A stretch of 64,000 nt of DNA from Chitinophaga sp. XS-30. GTDB taxonomy: Bacteria > Bacteroidota > Bacteroidia > Chitinophagales > Chitinophagaceae. Made by a program: the position numbers and the translations under genes. How positions within the stretch are numbered: position 1 is the first letter of the stretch; every line of letters starts with the position of its first letter. The stretch spans positions 5,702,032 to 5,766,031 of the forward strand of contig NZ_CP043006.1 of the NCBI RefSeq assembly GCF_008086345.1. The letters are read 5' to 3'. Below the pieces are notes generated by a model. It did not search any database and was not told where the DNA came from. It worked only from the letters and a program-made list of their open reading frames with translations. Positions 34,484 to 44,184 of this stretch are shown here, piece by piece.

Positions 34484-36298
34484 CTAATAGCCGGGAAACT
34501 GCACCAGCTGTTTGTTCCTGTCTATCTCACTTTGGGGTACAGGATAAAAATAATATCTCGGTTGCCACTGTGCGCGTGTAAATACCACGGTGCGCTGATG
34601 AAACTCGGGGTCGGAAAGGAATGTGCCCTTCTCGATGTTCATCCCGTGGAACTGTCCGCCCTGATGGGATTCCGGCCTTTCCGGCACTTTCCATCTGCGC
34701 ACATCCCAGTAACGGTGCCCTTCAAACATCAGCTCCAGCTGCCTTTCCAGGCGGATCTCCTTCCGCAGTTCTTCCTGGCTGCCGCCGGTAAGGGAAGGCA
34801 GGCCGGCACGGTTCCTGACCTCGTTGAGGTAGAACAGCACATCGGCATGGCCGGGGCTGTACTCATTCAAGGCTTCCGCATAGTTCAGGTAGATCTCCGC
34901 CAGGCGGATCATCATAGCGGGACGGCCTACATATTTGTTATTCCGGAAATCGGTGGTAGGATGAACGTTCTTGCGGGCGGTATATCCGGTGCTTGGCCAG
35001 TCGCGCGGAGCGCCGTTCTTGCCGCTGTTGCCCGTAAAGAAGAATTCCACGCGGGAATATGCGGCATCCGGCACCACGGGAATGGTTGCGCCGTTAAACG
35101 TAACATTCACATAAAAACGGGCTTCACGCCCTACATACATGTTATAAGTTCCGTCTACATAAAAATTGGTGCCGGTGGCGGTAAATCCTGTTTCCGAATA
35201 AGTGCTTGCCGGATCGGTAATGGATTTCCCGTCCGCCATGCGGAAGGCGTCCACCATTTCCTGTGTAACGGCAATACCGTTCCAGGCATTGCCATTGGAT
35301 GCACGGGGACTTACATGCCTTTCCCAGTGGCCATCCGCGCTGGAAGAGCGTATCCAGATGGCCTCTTTCGGATATCCGTCAAAGAAAAGATTGCGGTAAG
35401 AGAGGAATGCGGCCTGGAAGGGATCGGCATTCGCTACCTTGAACAATTCGTAGCGGTTCAGGTTGATAACCTCCCGCGCCGCATCCGCCGCTGCTTTCCA
35501 GCGTTGGGGATCGTAGGTCTGGTTAAAGAGCTGTTTCCCGTCATAATTTTTGAAGTCGGCCAGATCAGTGTTGCCATTGAACAGCGGGCTGGCGTGGAAT
35601 AACAGCACCTGCGACTTCACGGCGGAGATCACCGGCTTCGTGATCCTGCCGGTCTGCGTATTGTCCACTCCTCCGCCACCGGCATTCAGGTGCACTACCG
35701 GCACATCGGTATAGGCTTTATCCATTTCCGACAATACATATTCCACACATTCATCCCAGGAGCTGCGCGGTATCTGGAAGTCTTCTTCCGGTGCTTTCGG
35801 ATCCTCTCCCATCAGCACCACCGGGCCGTATTGCTTCATCATCAGCCAGTAATAATAAGCACGGAGGAAGCGGGCTTCAGCGATGTACTGTTTCAGCAAT
35901 TCCTCCCCGTTCGGTTGTTCAAGTATCTCCGTATTCTGCCCTGCCTCCCGGATGAAAATGGCGCACTGGCGGATGGTCTGGTAATAAGGATTCCAGTTAT
36001 TCGGACTGGCGTTATCCGGGGTGATGGCGCCGGAGTTGATGCCGGGCTGCACCCATGCGTAATCCACTTCATCGGTCTGCCCGCTCCATACGTTATTGTA
36101 GGGCTGGTCCCACATACTGGGCATGATGGAATAACAACGGGCCAGCCATTGTTCGGTCATCGCCTTGTTGGTAAAGATATCTTTCAGTGTGGTCACGTTA
36201 TCCGGCACCGTATCCAGGAAACCTTTCCGGCAGGAGGTAGCCAGCAGCAAACCAACGAGCATCAGCGGAATAAGTCTTTTATATATAGCGTTGATCAT
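34484..36298 (-). CDS. SusD/RagB-family outer-membrane lipoprotein
   Basis: The 604-residue protein has a lipobox LLATSC (Cys23), SusD N-terminal TPR-like helices (about 50-330) and the C-terminal part ending with RLAEIYLNYAEALNEY ... LELMFEGHRYWDVRRW, a typical SusD signature. It binds glycan at the cell surface and forms a lid on the SusC pore. Its ATG is 12 bases after the SusC stop. The locus has no glycoside hydrolase in the window, so the glycan cannot be predicted. Confidence 0.93.
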   Translation of the reverse strand: MINAIYKRLIPLMLVGLLLATSCRKGFLDTVPDNVTTLKDIFTNKAMTEQWLARCYSIMPSMWDQPYNNVWSGQTDEVDYAWVQPGINSGAITPDNASPNNWNPYYQTIRQCAIFIREAGQNTEILEQPNGEELLKQYIAEARFLRAYYYWLMMKQYGPVVLMGEDPKAPEEDFQIPRSSWDECVEYVLSEMDKAYTDVPVVHLNAGGGGVDNTQTGRITKPVISAVKSQVLLFHASPLFNGNTDLADFKNYDGKQLFNQTYDPQRWKAAADAAREVINLNRYELFKVANADPFQAAFLSYRNLFFDGYPKEAIWIRSSSADGHWERHVSPRASNGNAWNGIAVTQEMVDAFRMADGKSITDPASTYSETGFTATGTNFYVDGTYNMYVGREARFYVNVTFNGATIPVVPDAAYSRVEFFFTGNSGKNGAPRDWPSTGYTARKNVHPTTDFRNNKYVGRPAMMIRLAEIYLNYAEALNEYSPGHADVLFYLNEVRNRAGLPSLTGGSQEELRKEIRLERQLELMFEGHRYWDVRRWKVPERPESHQGGQFHGMNIEKGTFLSDPEFHQRTVVFTRAQWQPRYYFYPVPQSEIDRNKQLVQFPGY

Positions 36299-36310
36299 GA
36301 TCGTACAGTT

Positions 36311-39300
36311 TTATTGGAAGTTTACACGTAAGCCAAGATTGAAGACCGATAGCTGCGGATACCGCGTGCCGCGGCCATCGCCCAGTTCAGGGTCCCAGAT
36401 CTTCCAGGGAGAGAAAGTGAGCAGGTTGGTGGCCTGCACGTACATCCGCATGTTCTTCACCCCGAATCTTTTCAGGCTTCTCAATCCGAAATTATATCCC
36501 AACTGCAATTCCTTCAGGCGGATATAATCCGCTCTTTTCATCCACCAGGTGCTGGTGTAATAGTTGGTGGTAACGTCCGAGCGGGTGGACAAACGGGGAT
36601 AGAACGGATTCGGATCGGGATTCTCCGGCGTCCAGCGGTCGGTCGCATTCGTATAGAGGTTGCCGATAGTGGGGCCTTCAAAGAAGGGTTCGGTACTGTG
36701 GCCGCTGGAATACATGAAGTCCACCATCGCTGCGCCCTGCCAGAACATGAAGAGATCGAAACGGCCGATGCCTGCGCTCAGGTTGATACCATACAGTATC
36801 CTGGGAATGGCGCCGTAACCGATCGCCTGCTGGTCGAAACTGTTGATCATCCCGTCCCCGTTCAGGTCTTTGTATTTGATATCGCCGGGGCGTACATCAC
36901 CCGCCTGGGTGGGCGAACGCTGGATGTCCGCAGAATCCTGGAACAGCCCCTCCGCTACATATCCGAAACGCTGGCTGATAGGATGACCGGTACGGTTCAG
37001 CCAGGGATATTGCCATGGCGGCAAACCGTCTGACACGTTCTCGTTCTTGTTATAGGTGAAGTTGCCACGGAAGCCTACATAATAATTTTCGGCAAAGGAG
37101 TGATTGTATTCGAGTGTAAGGTCAATCCCCTTGTTGCGGGTGATGCCTACGTTGCCATAAGGAATGTTGCCGCTGGTAAAGCCGGATGCATAGGGCATAT
37201 CGTTCTGGCGCAGCAGTATGCCGGTACGGTATTCCTTGAATACATCGGCGATGAGGGAAAACCTGTTTTTGAACAGCTTGATCTCGAAACCAAGGTTCTG
37301 CCGTTCTGCCGTTTCCCAGGTTACATCCGAGCCTACCTGCCCTTCTTCAAATCCTGAACCGTAGTTCTGCGTGCTGCCGGGGATACCGAACTGGTAACCG
37401 CCGGTACCGCTGTTGATACGGGTCATGAACAGGAAACGGTCCCCGGTATTGCTGTTGCCCGAAATACCGAAAGTATAACGGAACTTCAGGTGCGGGATGG
37501 CTTCCCGCAGCGATGCAAAGAACTGTTCATTGGAGACTACCCAGCCCGCGCCGAAGGACGGGAAGAAACCATAACGCCTTTTGGGCGTAAAGTTCTCCGA
37601 TCCGTTATAGCCGAAGTTCAGTTCCGTAAAATACCGGTTGTCGTACCCGTAAGTGGCCCTGCCGCTCAATCCGCGGATACGGAAAGGAATGGAGGACACG
37701 AGATCGGAAGCGTCTCCGTTGATGTAGTCGGACTGGTTGAAGAGCAACAAACCGGATACATCGTGTTTGCCGAAGCTGTTGGCATAGTTGAGGGCTGTTT
37801 CCGTATAGAACCGGCGGTTGCCGCCGCGGGAGCCTTCATAGCCCAGCACATCCGAACCGGCTTCCACCAGCCGCGTATCCAGCGTTCCATCGGGATTGCG
37901 GCCTTCCGCAATATAGGTCTGCACGCTCCGTTTGCGGTTGAGGTTATTCCAGCTGTAGGAATCGAAAGCGAACATGCTGGTGAGCGACAGCCCTTTGAGA
38001 ACGAAATCCAGGTTCTGCCTCAAACGCAGGTTGGTGCGGATGTTGTTCCGGTATTCCGTGGCGTAACCGCTTTGGGTAAGGTTGCGGTATGGACTGTGAA
38101 ACCCGCCGCTGGGGATCTTCGGCCATTGCCCGTTAGAATATTGCGGGGGGATGATATGCGGCGGCACCTGGGAGGCAAGGTTGAACAGGTCTCCCGTACC
38201 GATGCCCGGATAATTGCTGTTGATGATAAACCCGTTCACGCCAAGTTCTATCTTGGTGGTCTTGGTCATGCTGGCGTCCACATTCGTGGAAAATGTGAAG
38301 CGGTCCAGTTTGATATTGGAGTTGTAAGACTGCTGTTCATCCCTTTTCATCATCCCGGTTTCGGAATAATAGTTGGCGCTGATGTAGTAAGTGGCGAAAT
38401 CGGAGCCGCCGCGCACGTTCAGGCCTGCTTTGCGGTTGAGCCCCCATTCATTGAATATCTCTTTGAACCAGTCCACATTCGGATACAGATCGGGATCTTC
38501 CCCGGTGATATGTTTCTGTATCTGTTCTTCGGAATAGGTAGGCGTTCTGCCCCGGGCTTCCAGTCCCTCGTTGTAGAGGCGCATGAAAGTGGGGGCATCC
38601 ACGTAATCCGGCAGTTGTGTGAAGCGGGTGATGGCCTGTGTCAATTCCGCATTGATCTGGGGTTTGCCCGCGCGGCCGGTCTTGGTATTAACGATGATGA
38701 CGCCATTCGCACCACGGGTACCATACACGGCGGTGGCGGATGCATCTTTGAGGATGGTGAATGACTCAATATCTTCGGGGTCGATATCTGTAATGGAACG
38801 GTCCGGCACACCATCTACGATGATCAGCGGGCCCTGGGGGCTGGAGCTGAAGGTGGAGATACCACGGATGTAGATATCCGCGCCATCATACCCCGGTTCC
38901 CCGCTTCGCTGCACGGACACAATACCCGCCAGCCTGCCGCCGAGTGCATTCATCAGGCTACGCGCGGGTAGCTTCAGCTCCTGCGGGCGTACGGTGGATT
39001 GCGCACCCACGAGGCTGACCTTTTTCTGTGCGCCGAAGCCCACCACCACTACTTCATTCAGGCCGCCTTCCTTTGCTTCCAGCACCACATTCAGGTCCAT
39101 CCTGTTGCGTACGCTGAGCCGCTGGGTCTCGTACCCGACGAAGGAGAACTCCAGCGTATCGGTAGGTTCCACTTCGATCGAATAAAAACCCTCCGGGTTG
39201 GTGACCGTGCCAATGGTAGTGCCTGGCACCCGAATGGTTACACCGATGATAACACCGCCCAGTTCGTCTTTCACGGTACCGGACACCCTTATCTTGGCGG

Positions 39301-39700
39301 CCGCGCTGCCGGTATTGCGGGGCGGCGCTTCCGCGGCCGGGGCAATGATGAACTGGGCATCCGTGATGCGGTTCAGGGTAAGCCGGTAAGGCTGCAGTGC
39401 CTGCTGCATGGCAGGAATGATGCGGCTGAGGGGCTCTTTGGTCAGCTGTTCGGAAACACGCACGTCTTTGGTGTACTTTTCATTGTGCGCCACGCGGAGT
39501 TTGTATTTCTGAAAGATCGTTTCAAGCGCATCTTTGAGGGGTATCATCCTGGTATCGCCTTTTTCCCGCGTACTGCGTTGCTGGGCCAGGGAACCTGCGC
39601 TCGCTAATGGTTGTTGCGCCAGTGTTTCCGCTGCAGTGGCCTGCATGCATAGCAATACACTGGCTACTCTAAGGCATAGCCGTAGACATCCAAATTTCAT
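36311..39700 (-). CDS. SusC/RagA-type TonB-dependent transporter with STN domain
   Basis: The 1129-residue protein has a signal peptide, an STN (secretin/TonB short N-terminal) domain at about 50-115, a carboxypeptidase-D-like beta-sandwich at about 131-210 (SGTVKDELGGVIIGVTI), a plug domain (VVVGFGAQKKVSLVGAQ ... LKDASATAVYGTRGANGVIIV) and a large barrel. The STN domain signals to FecR, encoded next upstream, which regulates the ECF sigma factor. It imports oligosaccharide with the SusD partner and TonB. Confidence 0.95.
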   Translation of the reverse strand: MKFGCLRLCLRVASVLLCMQATAAETLAQQPLASAGSLAQQRSTREKGDTRMIPLKDALETIFQKYKLRVAHNEKYTKDVRVSEQLTKEPLSRIIPAMQQALQPYRLTLNRITDAQFIIAPAAEAPPRNTGSAAAKIRVSGTVKDELGGVIIGVTIRVPGTTIGTVTNPEGFYSIEVEPTDTLEFSFVGYETQRLSVRNRMDLNVVLEAKEGGLNEVVVVGFGAQKKVSLVGAQSTVRPQELKLPARSLMNALGGRLAGIVSVQRSGEPGYDGADIYIRGISTFSSSPQGPLIIVDGVPDRSITDIDPEDIESFTILKDASATAVYGTRGANGVIIVNTKTGRAGKPQINAELTQAITRFTQLPDYVDAPTFMRLYNEGLEARGRTPTYSEEQIQKHITGEDPDLYPNVDWFKEIFNEWGLNRKAGLNVRGGSDFATYYISANYYSETGMMKRDEQQSYNSNIKLDRFTFSTNVDASMTKTTKIELGVNGFIINSNYPGIGTGDLFNLASQVPPHIIPPQYSNGQWPKIPSGGFHSPYRNLTQSGYATEYRNNIRTNLRLRQNLDFVLKGLSLTSMFAFDSYSWNNLNRKRSVQTYIAEGRNPDGTLDTRLVEAGSDVLGYEGSRGGNRRFYTETALNYANSFGKHDVSGLLLFNQSDYINGDASDLVSSIPFRIRGLSGRATYGYDNRYFTELNFGYNGSENFTPKRRYGFFPSFGAGWVVSNEQFFASLREAIPHLKFRYTFGISGNSNTGDRFLFMTRINSGTGGYQFGIPGSTQNYGSGFEEGQVGSDVTWETAERQNLGFEIKLFKNRFSLIADVFKEYRTGILLRQNDMPYASGFTSGNIPYGNVGITRNKGIDLTLEYNHSFAENYYVGFRGNFTYNKNENVSDGLPPWQYPWLNRTGHPISQRFGYVAEGLFQDSADIQRSPTQAGDVRPGDIKYKDLNGDGMINSFDQQAIGYGAIPRILYGINLSAGIGRFDLFMFWQGAAMVDFMYSSGHSTEPFFEGPTIGNLYTNATDRWTPENPDPNPFYPRLSTRSDVTTNYYTSTWWMKRADYIRLKELQLGYNFGLRSLKRFGVKNMRMYVQATNLLTFSPWKIWDPELGDGRGTRYPQLSVFNLGLRVNFQ

Positions 39701-39773
39701 AACGTAAATTTTGGTTAGGTTAGCTGAAATTGTAAAATGGAATTGTTTGGATTTTGGTTATTCTGTTCTTTGG

Positions 39774-40718
39774 TTATTTTGGTTGAATGATGAATTTGTT
39801 CCCGATTTTCCCGATGCGTGCATGCAGCATTGCTGCCAACACTTCTTTCACTGCTTTTTCGTCTTCCATGACCATTCGTCCACTGATGGCAGTGCCTTCA
39901 AAAGCTTCGGGCTGCAGTATTTCCACTTCATACCCGTAATTGCTGGTGAGCACTTCCTTTATTTCTCTTAATGAGGTATTTTCAAATCTGTAATCCCCGT
40001 CTCTCCAGGCGCCGAACAATTGCGCATTCACGTTATCGGTTTTCAGTGCACCGCCGGGCTGCAGCCGTGTCCTTTCATTCCGGCGGACGGTCACTTCCCG
40101 GTCTCCTGCCTTTGCCTTTATCTTGCCCTGTTCCACGATGACGGCATTTTCATGCAGCGTAAATGCGGTGCCCAGTACGGTTATTTCGAGCTGCCCGGTA
40201 TGCACAATGAACGGCAGTGTTTCTTTCTGCACATCAAAATAGGCGGTACCGGTAATCCATACTTCCCTGTCTTTTTTCCCGAATGCCGGGCGGTAAGACA
40301 GGGTGCTTCCGCCTTTCACCCATACTTTTGTGCCATCCGGCAGCACTTTGAGCTGTGCCGGGGCCTTGTCCGTCACCGTCACCTGCAATTCCGGCGCGGC
40401 TTTGCGCATGCCGAAGTAAAAGGCGGCGCCTCCCGCCAGGGCCAGTACGGCTATCATGGCGGCATATTTCCACCACTGCCTGCGCCGGCCGGGCAATTGG
40501 GCGGCCACTTCCTGCCAGCGTGCGTCCACATCCAGCTGCCTTTCAGCAGCCTTCTCCAGGTCCAGGATGTCCTTTACCCTGAAATACAGTTCCCGGTTGG
40601 CGTCCGACTGCCGCACCCAATCCGCTACAAATGCCGCGTCTTCCGTGCTTGCCGTTCCGTTCAGGACATTCACCAAAAGGTTGTAATCCATTTCGCTGTT
40701 TTCAGGTAAAATTGCCAT
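39774..40718 (-). CDS. FecR-type anti-sigma factor
   Basis: The 314-residue protein has an N-terminal cytoplasmic sigma-binding domain (about 1-75), one membrane helix (about 82-103, YAAMIAVLALAGGAAFYFGM), then the FecR domain (about 115-210, VLPDGTKVWVKGGSTLSYRPAFG) and a C-terminal DUF4974-like domain that contacts the STN domain of SusC. It holds the ECF sigma factor until SusC is occupied. Genes are ordered sigma, FecR, SusC, SusD. Confidence 0.93.
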   Translation of the reverse strand: MAILPENSEMDYNLLVNVLNGTASTEDAAFVADWVRQSDANRELYFRVKDILDLEKAAERQLDVDARWQEVAAQLPGRRRQWWKYAAMIAVLALAGGAAFYFGMRKAAPELQVTVTDKAPAQLKVLPDGTKVWVKGGSTLSYRPAFGKKDREVWITGTAYFDVQKETLPFIVHTGQLEITVLGTAFTLHENAVIVEQGKIKAKAGDREVTVRRNERTRLQPGGALKTDNVNAQLFGAWRDGDYRFENTSLREIKEVLTSNYGYEVEILQPEAFEGTAISGRMVMEDEKAVKEVLAAMLHARIGKIGNKFIIQPK

Positions 40719-40763
40719 TTCAATTGTATAGACGATGAGGATATAAAAACTACGTACGTGAAA

Positions 40764-41306
40764 TCAAAAAAAAATCCAGACAAAGAAAATGCTGATCTTC
40801 CGGATCATGGTGCGGAGCTGTTTCATGGCCTTATATAGCTGTGTTTCCACCGTTCGGGAGGAGATGCCCATGGCATCGGAGATCTCGGCGGTCTTCAGGC
40901 CCTCCATGTACCGGAGCCTGACCACTTCCCGGCATTTTGGGGGCAACAGTTCGATGGCTTCCCATACGCTGCGCTCATCGGGGGCTTCCAAAAGGCTCGG
41001 GTGACCGGTATCCGGGTGATAAAATTCCAGTTCCTGCTGTGTAAGCAGGCTGTCCTGCACAAAACGCCGGTGCACCGCCTGATGCTTGAAATAGTCCACA
41101 CACTTGTTATGCACACTGCGGAAGAGGTAGCTGCGGGGGTTATGGGGGAGCTTTCCGTAGGCCTGAATGAAAACGTCCTGCACCAGGTCTTCCGCGGTAT
41201 GGAGGTCCACAAACTTGCAGGCATAACCTACCAGCGCCGAATAATATTCATGAAATATCTGCGCGGTGGGTATCATCAAGCCATCATCATCACGCTCCTG
41301 CTGCAT
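40764..41306 (-). CDS. ECF RNA polymerase sigma factor of the first SusCD locus
   Basis: The 180-residue protein has region 2 (HEYYSALVGYACKFVDLHTAEDLVQDVFI) and region 4 (LPPKCREVVRLRYMEGLKTAEISDAMGISSRTVETQLYKAMKQLR). It lacks extra C-terminal domains and ends with a hydrophobic tail (ISIFFVWIFF). It should be controlled by the FecR encoded next. Confidence 0.93.
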   Translation of the reverse strand: MQQERDDDGLMIPTAQIFHEYYSALVGYACKFVDLHTAEDLVQDVFIQAYGKLPHNPRSYLFRSVHNKCVDYFKHQAVHRRFVQDSLLTQQELEFYHPDTGHPSLLEAPDERSVWEAIELLPPKCREVVRLRYMEGLKTAEISDAMGISSRTVETQLYKAMKQLRTMIRKISIFFVWIFF

Positions 41307-41415
41307 AAAGTGATTTCAGGTTTCAGCAAAAAAATACATGCCTGGTAGTAAAACTATCCAATTACGACAATATCTCTATGCTATATTTTATCACAAAATC
41401 ATTAAATATTCCCCG

Positions 41416-42195
41416 TCAAAGATCGGAATACTCCGCCGGCCGGAGAAAGAACTGCTCGTTCTTTGATACATTGTTCCGGTATTCTTCCATGACCGAGAGC
41501 TTTTTCCAGTCGGGGTCCGCGGAAAACGCTTTCCAGTGGGCATCCCTGCTTGCCTGGTCCTTGAAAGTGGTCATATACATCAGGTTGGGCATGCGGCTGC
41601 CGGAGATCACTTCCCCGTAGAACAGGGCATTGAAGCCCAGTTTGCGGAAAATACCGATCTCGTCGCCGGCATTGAACATCTTCACCTTGTTCTCGTAATA
41701 TTGCTCGGTGGGGCCTTCATAGCTGCGCAGCTCGTAGATCCTTTCGCTTTTCGGCCCTGTCAGCGTATTGGGCGTCAATACCGGATTACCGCTGAAGGCT
41801 TTCAGGAGAATGGACTCCAGGCGGGCGTAAGGCGTATTATTATAAGGTGCGTCAATATAATCCTTCCCGGCCTGCCGGTAAGCCTGGTCTTTCCCCAGCG
41901 TTTCCCCCAGCGCATCGAAGGCAGACAGGGAGGAAAAAGGGATCAGCACATACACGCGGAGGTCCGCCGTATCCTGCCTGACGGGTTTGAACACGCCCAC
42001 ATGCCGGATACCCGCCCGGTGCAGGGCAGGCAGATAAGCGTTCTGCAGGAAATTATCGATCCGCTGTTCCTGGGCGGCGGATTTCAGATGGTATATTTTG
42101 ATCTGGTAGTATTCCCGCCCCTGCCCGTCACCGGCGATAAGCGAAAAACGGCTGAGCAACAGGCATAACAGGAAGAATAAGGTGTAACTTTTCAT
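41416..42195 (-). CDS. Secreted NIPSNAP-family protein
   Basis: Start at 42195 (MKSYTLFFLLCLLLSRFSLIAG) gives a signal peptide; 14 more in-frame codons upstream are unlikely. The 259-residue protein has two ferredoxin-like NIPSNAP domains (about 25-120 and 150-255; YQIKIYHLKSAAQEQRIDNFL and RIYELRSYEGPTEQYYENKVKMFN). NIPSNAP proteins have no agreed function; secreted two-domain forms are frequent in Bacteroidota. Single gene between a sigma factor and a MerR regulator. Confidence 0.88.
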   Translation of the reverse strand: MKSYTLFFLLCLLLSRFSLIAGDGQGREYYQIKIYHLKSAAQEQRIDNFLQNAYLPALHRAGIRHVGVFKPVRQDTADLRVYVLIPFSSLSAFDALGETLGKDQAYRQAGKDYIDAPYNNTPYARLESILLKAFSGNPVLTPNTLTGPKSERIYELRSYEGPTEQYYENKVKMFNAGDEIGIFRKLGFNALFYGEVISGSRMPNLMYMTTFKDQASRDAHWKAFSADPDWKKLSVMEEYRNNVSKNEQFFLRPAEYSDL

Positions 42196-42449
42196 TTGTT
42201 CATTTTTTACGGGCCGAATGGAGCCTCCCGGCTCCATCGCTGACCTGGTTATTTTGACACGTAAATTAATACCTGCATCGGACAGTTCCTACCACTCCCC
42301 TGCCAAAATGCAGCAACAATCGCTCAAAGACGCAGTTCCGGGCGGTTTTCCGGCGATAGATGAAACAGGAACATACCCCTCCGGAGCACGGTTTACCCCC
42401 ATTCACTGTTAAAAAAATGCAGCCCCCCGAAAAAAAGTCGCCATTTCGC

Positions 42450-42482
42450 TTGACCCTGACGTAACGTCATACCCTACCTTTG
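42450..42482 (+). promoter_or_regulatory. MerR-type promoter with operator in the spacer
   Basis: TTG (42450-42452) as -33 and TACCTTTG (42475-42482) as -7 are separated by 22 bases. In between lies the perfect palindrome TGACGT-A-ACGTCA (42457-42469), the usual location for MerR activators, which untwist the spacer. The box ends 4 bases before the ATG. Confidence 0.65.
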
Positions 42483-42486
42483 TTTT

Positions 42487-43257
42487 ATGGAAAGTACTTA
42501 CACCGTTAAACAACTGGCGAAGCTGGCGGGGGTGAGTGTGCGCACACTGCATCATTACGACCGGCTGGACTTGCTGAAACCCTCGGACCGTACCACGGCC
42601 GGGTACCGTTTGTATGGCGAAAGCGAGTTGCTCCGGTTGCAGCAGATCATGTTCTACAAGGAGCTGGACCTTTCGCTGGAAAGGATCGCGGAGATCCTTG
42701 ATGACCCGGGCTTTGAGGTACTGCAGGCCCTCAAAGACCATCAACATGCCCTGGAAGAACGGCGCAGGAGGCTTTCCGTATTACTGGAAACTATTAACAA
42801 AACCATTTCAAAACTGCAAGGAGGACCTGTTATGTTAACAAATGAAGAATTATATGAAGGATTCCCCAAAGGCAATACTTACCGCGACGAGGCCATCACC
42901 AAATGGGGCCGGGAAACTGTGGAAAACGGGGAACAGGAGTTGCGCAAACTGGACAAATCGCAGCTGAACAAAATGAAAGGGGAATTTGACCGGATCAGTA
43001 CAGACCTCCGGGCGCTGATGCACCTGGATGTGGCGGACAGGCGGGTACAAACCGTCATACACCGGCATTACGAACTGATCCTGAAGTTCTGGGGCAATAC
43101 CGTTTGCGAGAATGTTCCCGAAGCCTACAAGGGGCTGGCGAAGCTGTATGTGGACGATGGCCGCTACACCCAAACGCCCGAAGGGCAAGCTGACCCCGCT
43201 TATGCCGCATTCATCAGCAAAGCGATGATCTGGTATGCGGACCATCTCGGGAAATAG
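42487..43257 (+). CDS. MerR-family regulator with TipAS ligand-binding domain
   Basis: The 256-residue protein has a MerR winged helix (about 4-70, YTVKQLAKLAGVSVRTLHHYDRLDLLKP) and a dimerisation coiled coil. A TipAS domain (about 135-256) includes HRHYELILKFWGNTVCENVPEAYKGLAKLYVDD. TipA-type regulators bind thiopeptides or other hydrophobic drugs and activate their own transcription. The start is fixed by the conserved YTVKQLA and leaves almost no leader after the promoter box. Confidence 0.92.
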   Translation: MESTYTVKQLAKLAGVSVRTLHHYDRLDLLKPSDRTTAGYRLYGESELLRLQQIMFYKELDLSLERIAEILDDPGFEVLQALKDHQHALEERRRRLSVLLETINKTISKLQGGPVMLTNEELYEGFPKGNTYRDEAITKWGRETVENGEQELRKLDKSQLNKMKGEFDRISTDLRALMHLDVADRRVQTVIHRHYELILKFWGNTVCENVPEAYKGLAKLYVDDGRYTQTPEGQADPAYAAFISKAMIWYADHLGK

Positions 43258-43303
43258 TCACGCACAGCCGTGCAAAGCCATTCCGCGAAACGATCGCCTG
43301 CCG

Positions 43304-43346
43304 GGCTGACCTGTTACTTCGGCAAAGTAACGGGTCAGCCTTTTTT
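43304..43346 (+). terminator. Strong terminator after the MerR gene
   Basis: GGCTGACC and GTTAC pair with GTAAC and GGGTCAGCC, about 13 base pairs, around a 9-base loop, then TTTTTT (43341-43346). It is 47 bases after the stop. Confidence 0.88.
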
Positions 43347-43490
43347 CTAAGAAATACCCCGCACATCACCGGCACATCTCAAACAGCTGCGCAAGGACGC
43401 CAGCCCGTTTTAACAGGGAATACCCCCGTTGATGCCAAACTTCATCCGGCAAGCCCAATGCCGCCATTTCACGCGCTTTCCCCGGTTTTA

Positions 43491-44024
43491 TCAGCGGTAA
43501 TACCCCACCACTTTGTACTCCCCTTCCACCTTGCCAAAAACCAGCGTTACCGCACCACCGTTCTTTCCGCTGCCGGGAACGGACAATTCATACACCTCCG
43601 CATCCTGCTGCACATCTTTGTAACGCCCGGCCCCACTGGCGGCAGCCGATAAATTGTTCTCATCCATGGCAGAGAGGCCGCGTTTTATTTCCGTATTGAA
43701 CAGCTTTTCATACTCCCGGTCAAAGGCATTGGCTTTCAATTCCGCACCGGAGGTCTGGAGTGGGAAATGCATGAAATCCTTCACCAGCTCCCGGTTATCG
43801 CCTTCCACAGCCAGCCGGAAGGCCGCAAATACGGTACGGACGCGCTGCTCATCCGTACTTACCGAAGGAGGCACAACCCCGGTGGTCTGCACCACGGAAT
43901 CCGGCTGCACGGGCAGGCCGGCGCCGGAAGACCGTTCATTTTGCCGCGCATTGTTCCCGCAGGAGAGGAATATTCCCGCGGCGAGGGAGCAAAACGACCA
44001 TAACGTAGCTTGCTTTGTGATCAT
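43491..44024 (-). CDS. Small lipoprotein of unknown function
   Basis: The start at 44024 (MITKQATLW) gives a lipobox FLSC (Cys22); the frame opens 29 codons upstream without need. The 177-residue protein has a Ser/Gly/Pro linker and a compact C-terminal domain with FAAFRLAVEGDNRELVKDFMHFPL and VTLVFGKVEGEYKVVGYYR, possibly an NTF2-like cone fold. This is similar to small uncharacterised lipoproteins of the group. A terminator separates it from the beta-helix gene upstream. Confidence 0.7.
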   Translation of the reverse strand: MITKQATLWSFCSLAAGIFLSCGNNARQNERSSGAGLPVQPDSVVQTTGVVPPSVSTDEQRVRTVFAAFRLAVEGDNRELVKDFMHFPLQTSGAELKANAFDREYEKLFNTEIKRGLSAMDENNLSAAASGAGRYKDVQQDAEVYELSVPGSGKNGGAVTLVFGKVEGEYKVVGYYR

Positions 44025-44096
44025 GATACCTGGTTTGGTGTACCCGAAAGAGGTAACAATTTCCATACCGTCCGGTACCGGCATCTGAAAACAAAA

Positions 44097-44134
44097 AAGA
44101 GGCTGCACCATATGTTACTATGATACAACCTCTT
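44097..44134 (-). terminator. Terminator of the second SusCD locus
   Basis: On the minus strand AAGAGG pairs with CCTCTT, with inner CATA/TATG pairing, followed by TTTTG. It lies 50 bases after the beta-helix gene stop. Confidence 0.6.
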
Positions 44135-44184
44135 GCAATAAAGAGTAACACCTGCCTTTGCAGGCTTTTTAAACGGCTGCTTTG

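Noticed and set aside
39701-39790. Repeated TTTGGTTATT segments between SusC and FecR genes of the first locus
   Set aside because: Short, irregularly spaced and T/G-rich; more likely low-complexity spacer than a functional repeat.
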